Shown one piece after another: positions 22,204-31,900 of a stretch of DNA of 64,000 nucleotides. The DNA comes from Alopecurus myosuroides (taxonomy: Eukaryota > Streptophyta > Magnoliopsida > Poales > Poaceae). The stretch is from NCBI GenBank assembly GCA_028641055.1, contig CM054059.1, positions 114,487,071-114,551,070 of the forward strand, read 5' to 3'. Each line of letters begins with the position of its first letter. Within the stretch, counting starts at the first letter, position 1. A program made the translations under genes and the position numbers. Below the pieces are notes generated by a model that did not search any database, was not told the origin of the DNA, and saw nothing but the letters and a program-made list of their open reading frames with translations.

Positions 22204-22251
22204 AGTCTGGCTGCTATGCGGCTTTCCTTTATATTCGAAAAAAGGACTCAA
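18139..22251 (-). CDS. LINE ORF2 polyprotein: endonuclease (partial), reverse transcriptase, RNase H
   Basis: The frame is open for 1370 codons; the first 16 (MSPFFEYKGKPHSSQT) come from flanking host DNA, and the LINE part starts at RQNKNK. The apurinic-type endonuclease lacks its N-terminal active-site segment but keeps VVIGDFNEIL (about 115) and SDHNPILL (about 205). The reverse transcriptase shows FRPISLCTVIYKVISKCL, KLDLSKAYDRVDW, GLRQGDPLSPFLFLF and the catalytic LLFADDSLLFF (ADD near residue 666). A zf-RVT motif follows (CELCGLEEENTFHVFIRCPH). The C-terminus is a plant LINE RNase H (LNVDGAFSPNGNAGAGMILR; ATESELCAIEEGLKLAL; ETDCAEAI). It cannot support a complete autonomous cycle without the endonuclease start and ORF1. 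Confidence 0.93.
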   Translation of the reverse strand: MSPFFEYKGKPHSSQTRQNKNKVRRFRNRLGLKGFAGHSSDGLSGGLALFWHESFTVEVQQINERFIDVYVRVSPQAPQWRLTCVYGEPRVENRHRMWDALRNLKAQSDLPWVVIGDFNEILWQEEHLSHTPRAVGQMDAFREVLADCNLADLGFSGLPYTYDNKRRGTANVRVRLDRAVANPSWRDMFADSQVQHLVTSVSDHNPILLNITQEVRNNSMQPRRQYEILWERDHALPEYVQQAWSEAGTKRNLSDVMNGLDHVMSSLQKWSKQKFGNILRELSKARRNLEGLLMSDADQREIRGATDHLNELLYKEEMLWLQRSRITWLKEGDRNTRFFHQTTKWRARRNKIKRLKDDQGVWKDTPTDMELMARSYFKELFTKDPSLNPEKIVSLVQDKVTPEINEALCREFTDDEIADALFQIGPLKAPGVDGFPARFYQRNWGTIKEEVTNAVKLFFVNGKMPEGVNDTAIILIPKVDQPETLKDFRPISLCTVIYKVISKCLVNRLRPFLHDLVSINQSAFIPGRLITDNALVAFECLHFIEHNTHQDRNFCAYKLDLSKAYDRVDWDFLKKVLQRLGFSYRWVDWIMTCVTTVQYKVKLNGNLLDTFSPSRGLRQGDPLSPFLFLFVADGLSTLLQQEVTNRTIEPVKICRQAPGISHLLFADDSLLFFKANRDQAQRIKVILDQYASSTGQLINPSKCSIMFGDACPLDARREVIDTLNITQESFENRYLGLPTPDGRMSRNKFESLQATLAKCLVDWDDNHKSQAAKEILIKSVAQAIPVYVMSVFKLPMGLCDELTKMIRRYWWGAENGRRKTCWVAWDIMLRPKTFGGMGFRDMRLFNQALLSRQAWRLLQYPDTLCARLLKAKYYPNGSLIDTVFTGNKSSTWSAIEYGLELLKKGVIWRVGNGSQIRAWRDPWIPRDRNRKPNTVQGICRYKWVSDFMLPTGEWNRQRLDLYFNQDDVVDILKIKTSSRQDQDFIAWHPDKRGLFSVKSAYKMALSNLILEQDIGATSTYPNGERPSWKLIWKCPVPPKMKLLAWKVCRNALATKSNLFRRGIATNAKCELCGLEEENTFHVFIRCPHARRLWEAMSEAWKLPEDGMLMDTGPEWLLNLLHNIDENQRVYTIMIIWRIWHAHNEMTHEKPCPSVEGSRRFLISYLNSLLMIKQSPSDDPVKGKMVINIDQGFGKAPAKTDGRQKVRKKWDLPGSNRAKLNVDGAFSPNGNAGAGMILRDHTGEVIFSACRSIPHCSDATESELCAIEEGLKLALIWSNTHVMVETDCAEAIALIKESTPNSSIYAFRISSIRELLKERNFDIAKTGRESNTASHGLARLGRLHARTAFWAKSYPPEIAHIVRSECNPTPA

Positions 22252-22982
22252 GGAGTTAGGGGAACCTTTACTTCGTTACATATGTAACTAGGATTTAACA
22301 AATGTTTTCTCGCATCTTAGATTCTACTGAAACTAATAAAGCTAGTACACCATATTTAATTGATGCATCAACCATTATTTCGAAAGTCCGAACTGATGGA
22401 GAGGAGTTAGGCAATATATTTATATTTCAACACACCATGTTTTACGATTTTGAGATACCTACTTGGTGGCAGCTTCTGCTATGCCCTTGCCGTAAGATGA
22501 AGGATTTGGCTACTACTCCCACAAACACTAAATGTGGTACTGATTAAACCATTGTGCAGCTATATACTTCGCGCGACTCGAAGCCGCTCACTTCTGTAGT
22601 CAACGACACGGAAGGAAGAAATGGGTAATAAAAAGGAACAATTGATGGCAAATCTTGAGGATCGGATACTTGCAAGCAGGCCAGAGACGTTTCTGAGCAA
22701 CGACTACGCATTGATCTTCACGATCGCAAAGAAGCTCGCAAACGGTGTAGCATACCTGGCGCTGACGTGGTCCACCGTAGTCCTTCTTGGCGGCTTTGTC
22801 AGTGACCTCAAATACAAAGACTTCTGGTACCTCACCTCCATCAGCATGGTATTTGCAATCGGGTAAGCGCTTTTTTTCTCACCTATATCTCTTGAAATGT
22901 ACTACATACAATTTTAGTGTTCAAATATTTTGTTTACTATGCAAATAAAATATCAAGGAGAAATTCAAATCAGTAGGCTTTC
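22204..22982 (+). repeat. Right copy of the 779-bp direct repeat (promoter and exon 1 of the BLE2-like gene)
   Basis: Same start (AGTCTGGCTGCT) and end (GTAGGCTTTC) as 17318-18096 and the same length. This copy is joined to the rest of the gene, so transcription of the intact coding order must start from this 417-base upstream fragment or read through from the left copy. It also contains an 81-codon frame (22302-22547, MFSRILDSTETNKAST) upstream of the TATA-like site. I do not recognise it, and because it lies upstream of the likely transcription start it is probably not translated. Confidence 0.95.
22561..22566 (+). promoter_or_regulatory. TATA-like element of the BLE2-like gene
   Basis: TATATA lies 60 bases before the ATG at 22621, which would place transcription start near 22590 and give a 5' leader of about 30 bases. 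The same element is at 17675-17680 in the left copy, so the long duplication carried a complete core promoter. Assignment rests on position and sequence only. Confidence 0.45.
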
Positions 22983-25900
22983 CACTATAGAGTATCTGTT
23001 AACGTTGTGACTGCTGAACAATGATGTGATGTTTTTGTTTTACAATTTGCGGCGGAAAATTATCTGTAGCAGGTCAAATAAGAATCAAAATAGAGATAAA
23101 AAACTGGTTGGGAAACTTAGGTTATTATAATCCACCTCAATTACAAATACAACCTTAAATAAAATAGTTAGATGGTTGGCATACCTAATATTTACAATAA
23201 TTCAATTTCTGTTCTGAAGGAAAGACAAGATGGAAAATGATACATATAAAATTGGAGAATGCCTATGTCTCTGCCCAGAAAAGTGCAATTGCACTTTTTT
23301 TTGAACTACGGTTGCACTTTTCTTAAAAGTGACTGAGACTTAAGAAAATCGCAGTCGACTGAGACTTAGCAAAACCGATAAAATTGAGCTTCCTTCTCTT
23401 AAAATTCTTGATGGAAAGTATATATTTTCATTCAAAACCTTTCCTTAAGCATGCCTTTTATCCATAAGTTTTAAGCGAATTGTAACATGCATGCGCCCTT
23501 CAACATAATACATATTGTAGCGATTCGTAAAGTAGTAAAAAGATACACAAAACATTAAAGACAAAATGGGCGCACTAATAAAGCAATATGGGAAGTAAAC
23601 TAGAAAAAAATGCAGGACATATATAACAATAGTAATTGTGCACGTGCAATGTACGTGTAACACTAGGACATACTTTATCTATCAAAATTTGGGTGAGAAA
23701 AAGTCAAACGCTTTTACCACCATATGTTTATTTTACTAGGGCAACACTTTTTTAATTCATGAAGTTGCATTTACTGCTTCAATTGATCTATTTGCTTGTT
23801 GTGATGTATGTAGTTATAATTTAATGTTATTTTTTGCAAACAAAAAATTAAATGAGGAATAATAATAATTAATCAAGATGTTACAATGTTGTAAAAAAGG
23901 TGCACACTGCTCTTAACAATTTAAAATGGCATCAGACAGAACTGAAACAAACTCACCGCAACCTATGGCTCGACACAACACAACATAGGGGAAATGACAA
24001 CTACCTCAATTGTCGCCCAAAGACAAGGCGCGAGAGGAGCTTAGTTGGAGAATGGCATGACCCAACTCTCGGCGCAACACGCGAAGAAGCCGAGCACGAC
24101 CAGGAACGGGAGCAAGGGCTGGTTCACCGTAACCTGGTTGAATCTCTCAAACGCATCGTCTGCGTGCAGCTTCTTTATCCGGTTCTTCGCCATATCTGCC
24201 CCCCCCCCCCTTCAACAAGAAGTCACTCTACACAAAAACTCCTTTCAACTGCAATATAGAGCACCCAGAGCATTAGGGAGTAAAGAAACAAGCAAGTGTG
24301 TTAGAAATATGTTTTATGTTGGTTGAATTAGTCGATGAGGACAAGCCTGATTTTCCCTAATCGTGATCCAAAAAAACAGCTTAATTAATGACACACAATT
24401 AACGCTAGCCCAAAATTAAGATGGTGTAGCACACGCCCCCGATCTTAGTCCAGCCCTCGCGGTCGTCCACAGCCGCGACCCCCTCCCCCACCAGCCGTCC
24501 CCCCCTTCGGTCTTCGTCGCCGTCGCCCTATACACCCCTTCGTCCTGCCGCCGTCCTCCTCTACCCGTCATAGTCGCCGCCCTGCTCCAATGCCCTCAGA
24601 CTAATTGTCAATGTGTATGAGAGAAATAGTAGAAAAGGAATGCTCGAAATTTGATAAATTCTAGTTTGACCAATCCAGTTTTAGGGATGGTTGAAAAGAT
24701 GAATTTTTTGGATTGCCAAACCTTCTCGTATATTGCCAAAACCGGTTTGGCAATACTCTTGGAGAAATTCTAATATATCTAACTCAGGTAATAAGAAGGT
24801 GAAAAATTAACATACATGGTTTTAAATTCAACGCTCTGTTTCATCTTTACAGAACATAAAAACCTAAACTCAGATAGACGTTCGTATTTGTTAACGGAAT
24901 AATTTCAAAACATCAAAACCTAAATATAAACAGCCTCCGGGCAATAAATTCAGATAACTGCCAAAAATGTTAATTCGTCAATCAACAGGCATTATTGCCA
25001 GTAAATGATCAAATTAAAAACACTGTTCTAAGAAATGAGAGAGCGAAGACACCACATGGACAGCAACATTTGTTTGTTGACAGTATGTGCAGATCAAACT
25101 TAATTAGAAGAGAAGAGCTGGAGTATGTATACTGTGCAACATATATCACATTTAGATAAATTAATCCAACAGATTCCAATATTTGCGTAGCACAACAATG
25201 AGAAATATTTTACAAGCATACATTGACAACTCCAGCACGCCTATCTCCTAAGATTGATCTAGAGAGTGAAGAGATACCCCCACGTACTAATAAACCTGAT
25301 GACCAATAAATTAGTTGCAACCCGCAACCTACATCACTACCTATAAAAACAATACACTTGAGAACTTCTCTCGTTTGATTCAGGATGCCGTAACACATAC
25401 AACACCATTATATCTGAAGGTTGTCTACATACCGCAGAGGTGCTTGCTGGGCTTAATTGACAAGTGATCATCGGTAGAGCACGAAGATGAACGCCATCGT
25501 GGCCTCCGCGTGTCTTATCTTTGCCGAGAGGTTCGGCAATCAGAAACATGAAGGACATATGGAGACAAAGTAGCGGCTTCCCCGCTGGGAGGATAGGATG
25601 GATGGTAGCGGGTCAGCGGCGCTGACGATGAACTGATTCTGCAGTGGGCCAAGGGGAAAGGGCCAGGCAAGGACACCACACCAAGACTGGAGACGGTGGC
25701 GGTGGATCTCTTCGTCAACGTGGCATCGGACTGGTAGAAAATAGGCCTATAGTCCCGGTGGTTCGCAAAGGCTATTAATCCCGGCCGCGCAACCGGGACT
25801 AAATAGGCGCGACTAAAGGCCCCCCCTTTAGTCGCCCCTCTTACCAACCGCGGCTAAAGGCCCGTCCACGTGGGCGGGTGGCGTGCGCCGGGGGCGGAGG

Positions 25901-28900
25901 ACCTTTAGTCCCGGTTGGCCACACGAACCGGGACCACATGCTATTTCGTTATTTCTTTAATTCATTTGGGTTTCTAATTATTTTTCACTCCAAATTTTCA
26001 CTCCTTTTTTTTCACTCCAATTTTTCACTCCCTTTTTTTTTCAGAATTTTTATTATTTGCTTAGTGTCTAACTACAATTATCTCTAGTCAATTTGGAAAT
26101 TGACTAGAGATAATTGTAGTTACACACTCCAATTTCTTACTCGTGTCTAACTAATTCATTTTAAAATCTTAAAAATACAAATAATATATCAAAATATTCA
26201 GAAAAATAAAACTAATTTATTTTAAAATCTTAAAAATACAAATAATATATTAAAATATTCAGAAAAATAAAACTAATTCATTTTAAAATCTTAAAAATAC
26301 AAATAATATATCAAAATATTCAGAAAAATAAAACTAATTCATTTTCCCCTTTCCTAAATGCAAAATAAAATCTGATAAAATTCATGAACAAAACCATATA
26401 AAATTTGCAGATCCAAGTTTCGACTATTATTTTGGACACAAGAACTTTTTTGGCAATGACTATCTGTGAGAATGATTTGAACCTAACTTTTAAAATACAT
26501 AACCAAAATGGACAAACTAAAATGTTCTGGATAGATATTGAAAAGATCTATCCATAGCAGTTAGCCTCACATCAAGGTCAACAACCAAATTAAAATACCA
26601 TCCTTTTTAATAAAAGACCAGTAGGCTCTTCTATGATTTTTAGAATGAGTTCAAAAATGAATTTTGAAGTAAATCCAACTGGATGAGTTTGGTATTGACT
26701 AGATCTATGTTTTCCTGGTTTAGATTAATTTTTGGAGCTCTAGATTTATTTTTGGTGAACAGATATAGAAACAGTAGTTTTTCTGTTTTGTTTTCTTGAT
26801 GTGTTTTTGATTGTTTTGAAATGTGTGTTTGATCTTATCTTGTTTCCTAGCTTGTATAGAGTGTTAGGACTTGATATTATGTTGTTTGCTTGCAGAACAT
26901 GTACCTTAGAAAGTGTGTGCATGATTGGAAACCCAAATAAAAATGGAACTAGCATTTGTTACTTTCTAGTTTTATTATTTTGGAATTGTGTGTGAGCTAG
27001 ATCTTTGTGTGATTGCTTTAGTAAATTTTGTGCTATGTTTAACCCGTGATTTTATTTGAGCCATTACATAACATAGCGGTACATATATCCATTAATTACA
27101 TAATATAGAAATAATAGTTTTTGGTGAACAGATATAGAAACGGTAGTTTTTCTGTTTTGTTTTCTTGATGTGTTTTTGTTTATTTTCTTGATGTGTTTTT
27201 GTTTGTTTGTTTTGAAATGTGTGTTTAACATAATATAGAAATAATATAGTTAGGAATTAATATAGAAATAATATAGAAATTAATAGAAAGACATATATCC
27301 ATTACATATATCGAACGCAAGATGCGGTACACAAACAACATGTACTCGAGCTCCGAAGAGTAGATACGGAACAACTCGAAGGCAACGTATGCATCTATTG
27401 CTGCATACTCGAGATTGATCCGGTCCAGTGGGTTCTTCCCCCAATACATGTGATTCCTCGAGGGGAAACGAGTCTTCATGGTTTTCTAGTCGGCGTGGAT
27501 GAAGGCAGTTGCCATCGGAGCCATCCCGGTCTTGTGCCCGTACAGCTCATCAAAATGGATAAGGTCCTGAAGATCAATGTAGTGATCTTCAGGTATCTCA
27601 ATACCCAAGCGCATCAACTTCTGCCGGTCTTGAGTGATGTCAATGCTACAGAAGTCGTACCCCTTGTTGCCAAGAAAATCAACAAGTTCTGGAGATTGCT
27701 TTGAACTACTGCAACAACAAAAATAGAACACGTGTTAGATATGTTGCAACACGTGTATTCTTCCAATGCAACAAACAAATCGAAAATGCAACACTATCCT
27801 ACAAGAGAGATTGTACGTGTGCGTTACCTTGCCCATTGGAAGACCAAAACGATCTCCTTGAAGGCAATCTGGATGACGGCAACATCCCGTTGATTCGTCG
27901 TATACTCTAGATCAAGCCCGAAGAACTTATGGTGTTCATCGGCTTCTTCATAGAGATTGCTCAAATGCTTAAGAGCATCGGGGAGCCTCTCGCACATATT
28001 GGTGTAGGCCACGTCGAGAATCTTGCGGCATGGTGTGGGCACACGGAGAAGGTTCCAAACGGGAGAATCCATGGGTGCTTGGTGGAGGAAGAAGAAAGGA
28101 AGAAGAGAAGAGAGGAAGAAGAAACAGAGAGTCTCGGGTGCGCACTGTAGCAATGGCCTTCTGCCTCTCGCTCGCGAAATAAAACCGCCGCACGGGAGGC
28201 GAGCAGTTTGGATCTTTAGTCCCGGTTGGTCTGGCCAACCGGGACTAAAGACAGGGAGGCCAACAGTTTGGATCATTAGTCGCGGGTGGCCAGGCCAACC
28301 GGAATTAAAGCCCTCCACGCGCTTCCCAAACCGCGACGCATGGCCTTCAGTCGCGGGTCGCCTCCCGAACCGGGACTAAAACCCCTTTAGTCACGGTGCG
28401 CATAATTTGGGGACTGATGGGGGCGTATGGAAGGCCTTTTTTCTACCAGTGATCATTGGGGAATTGTCGAGCGTGAGATGTAAGCGATCTTACAGTTCAT
28501 GTTATTTGGATCGGACCCTCTGTGTCTTTTTATATTAATAGGCTAGTACAAACCGAAACTCTAGCCATATTTCAAAATGCTCACCGGTAACAGAGAATGA
28601 GTGTGTGTGTCCCGACTCTATCACAAATATGAACATGGTACTAAATTCTAGTAGAGATTTTTCTTTTGTCCATTACCGATGTTAGTACCTAACTGGTAAC
28701 AAATTTATATCATATTAGAAATACAAATTAGTCATTTTCTTAAACTGATTTCTTCCACCTCTCAATTACACAATCTACATCGAATTTAAATATTTTCACA
28801 TCACAAGCAGAAGGATAATTAACAAAAATTTCATTCATAACTATACAAATGTCATGTCGACAAAACTAATATCTCACTGAAGCCACATACTAAAAGTAAC

Positions 28901-31900
28901 TAGCTATAGAATTGATGAGCACACGGATGCCATATCAACACCATGAACCTAACCACACTCTTCCAAGCTCCGCACATAATTATCATCAACGTGATCATAT
29001 ATATGTAAAGGAAGGTAGCTAGATTAAGCAAATATCGGTGAAATTAGTGTGAATTTCAAATTTGCAAAGGAAGGTCAAAATGTACATCTCTTGTGATGTC
29101 CTCCAAGACCATGGATGACCCATTTACATATGGTGGATCCTGAATTTTTTTTATTGTGGTGTATCTTGTCATTCAATTGTTCATCACATTCTTGTTTTTT
29201 TGTATGGTATCACCAAAATCTAATATAGTCTCCCGCGTGAAATTTCGGTAACATTCTCTTGGAGTGCAAAAACCATCACAATAGAGACACGGTGAAATAC
29301 ATATGACTATGTCATGATATCTATGTTTACATACAAATAAAAAAAATCAGTTGTATGTTAACATTGTATCTCAATTTATATATATATATATATTAATTAT
29401 CACATGAAGCTATACATGACCAACTTAGCAAGGAAAAACTAGGATAACTACCTGAACTACTTAAGCCGACAGAAGAAGTCAATAATAAAGTAAAGATAAG
29501 ATTATACCTAAATCTAAGATCACAAAAGTATGAATCGTGCTAAGATAATTGTTCCTCGGCTTGTGTGATGACATAGCGAGGGGATGACTTGTGCAATGCC
29601 TCGGCATTAGACAAGTACCTTGATATTCCCTCCTTCAAGGAAAGAACAAACCTTAGATTATAGGAGTATTGCCACAAGGAATGTCACGATGATATGTCTC
29701 TATTGTTCCTCCAACACTTCAATTTCTTGTGCATTGTCAGCAAAATGGATTCTTTCGCATATCCTCATGAATGGATTCTTTCGGCCATGAGTTAACTTAT
29801 ACTCATGGAATTTTTATAAGGTAAGGAATTTCTCCAAAACCTCGATGGAACTAATATAACTTAATGAGTTAAGGAATTTCCGTTCTTCCTTAGCAGTACA
29901 TCCAATGTTATACAAAAACAATGGTGTGCTAACTATATAATAGTTACGACTAATAGCACAATCAAGAGCCAAATATAGTTAAAATAACACACATGAATAA
30001 CATAATAGTACCAAATAGAAGGTAATTTTGCATCCATAACAGATCAATAGCAAATAGCAAGTAAGTATGCATGCATAGTAGACCAATTCCCAATAAACAA
30101 CAAGTGATAAACATGTTATGACTTTAAACATAGTAGACAAAATACGCATAAACATGTCCATTATAACCTTCCAACAGTCACAAAAACAGGAAAATATATA
30201 ATCCTAGCTAGCTATGTACACTAGTAGGAAAAGGCATGTTGGAAGCGTGTGGAAAACCTCATCGGAAACGTGCCCCCACACACTGCTGATATCTCGCTGC
30301 TGGTATTTGTACTGGAAGCGTATAAGTTGACACGCTTCCAGTAACTTGTTACCGGAAGCGTGCAAAGGAATAACACGCTTCTGATATGGGCATATACCAG
30401 CAGCTTGTGCGAATAAGCACACGCTTCTAATACTGTTTTTCAAATGAAAATGATAATACTTCTCCATTTGAACACAACAAGTTCTACATATAGTTTTAGG
30501 AGGAGCAGGTTGCGCAAACCATTATGGTCTGCGCCGCCGAGACTATCCTCGTTGATGTTGCATTCTTCATAAATATTGGTCGCGAGAGAGTTGTTGTACT
30601 GACGTACGACGTGTAGCGGGCTAGTGGGAACACCATACTCTTCTTCCACCCCATTAACCTCAACCTTTTCAACCATCTACAGACAAAACAATTTGTGGTA
30701 GCCACAATCAACACATAAAAACAAGATAGATCATGAAACACGTACATTTCAACCAACCTAAATTTGCAAAACTAGTAACTCAAATATCTTCTTTTAAATA
30801 TCTCATCTCTCGTATCGTCAAAGTCAAAATAAGAAAAATAATTCCAAGATCCATATAGCTTGGCCATGACAGTGCTAGTTGATTCAAAAAAGAATCAGAC
30901 TGTGCCGTAAAGATAGACTACAAAAATAGTTAGGATCCACAAGAGTTTGTTGCTGGAACCTGATTCTTTTTGTAACCTTTTTCTATGACCCAATACACAA
31001 ATTTTGGAATCAACTAACTAAGCCCCAGCCATGATATATGAATCGTGAACTTATTTATCCCCTCTCGGCTTTGAGGCTACGAGATGAGATAATTAGGATA
31101 TCTGTAAATAGACCATGAAACACGTCCATTTAGGATATCAATAATCAATGAAATATCCTAATTAACATTCATAATGCGGTATGAGGGAGCATGCAACATT
31201 GACAGTCATAAAAGTTGTCCGGTCTAGGATCTCATTCTTGCGGTCTGGGAAAACATGTTCCGAGACCAAAGGAAAATATTAGAATTCAAGTGTAACAAAC
31301 TGTAACTAGAAGGAATACAATTTTTTCTGCATGAATCCAAATACTTTCCCCAGATCTAAGAGTGTAATATCCCAGATGACATGAATGAGATCCCCTCACC
31401 GGGAAACTTCTGTGACCGGCAATACAACATGCTCCTTATACCCATTGGTAAATGTTAATTAGAACATCATTAATATTGATCCTATATATGCAACACCATC
31501 GATAAATCTACAACAAACTAGTGGCAAACTATACTAAATTAATCTAACACTAACAGTACATTATCTAAATCCACTAACATCCTTAATTGGATTCATCCAC
31601 TAATAAATCTAACACTAACATTAGATTATCTAAATACACTAACATCATTAACCGAATTCATCCACTAACACTATATAGAAAATCTAAATCTAAATGTGTT
31701 GGCATACAACTAAGTTGCACTAACACTAGGTGTTGGCATACAACCCAAATGTTAACTAAATTGCAGCAATAGCAACTCATGGCGGCCCTGACGTGCGGAG
31801 AGGGCGACGGAGCTCGGGGCGGCGGCGTCGGGGCGGGGGGAGGGGGGAGCGGAGGGGGTGCTTGGGACGGGGCCGACGCGTGGGGAGGACGACGGAGCTC

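Larger units (their letters stand above)
25728..28451 (-). mobile_element. CACTA-type element carrying a 3'-5' exonuclease gene
   Basis: The ends are imperfect inverted repeats: GGACTGGTAGAAAATAGGCC at the left and GGCCTTTTTTCTACCAGTG at the right (CACTGGTAGAAAAAAGGCC inverted). A 3-bp ATC lies just outside both (25725-25727 and 28452-28454). Subterminal regions carry GTCCCGGTTGG / CCAACCGGGAC repeats (25760-25930 and 28213-28385). No transposase is present. The only recognisable gene is the minus-strand exonuclease at 27225-28072. The element is non-autonomous, about 2.7 kb, within intron 1 of the BLE2-like gene. The left terminal base is off consensus. Confidence 0.8.

Noticed and set aside
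24420..24600. A GC-rich patch as a host exon.
   Set aside because: No frame on either strand gave a recognisable domain or good splice sites.
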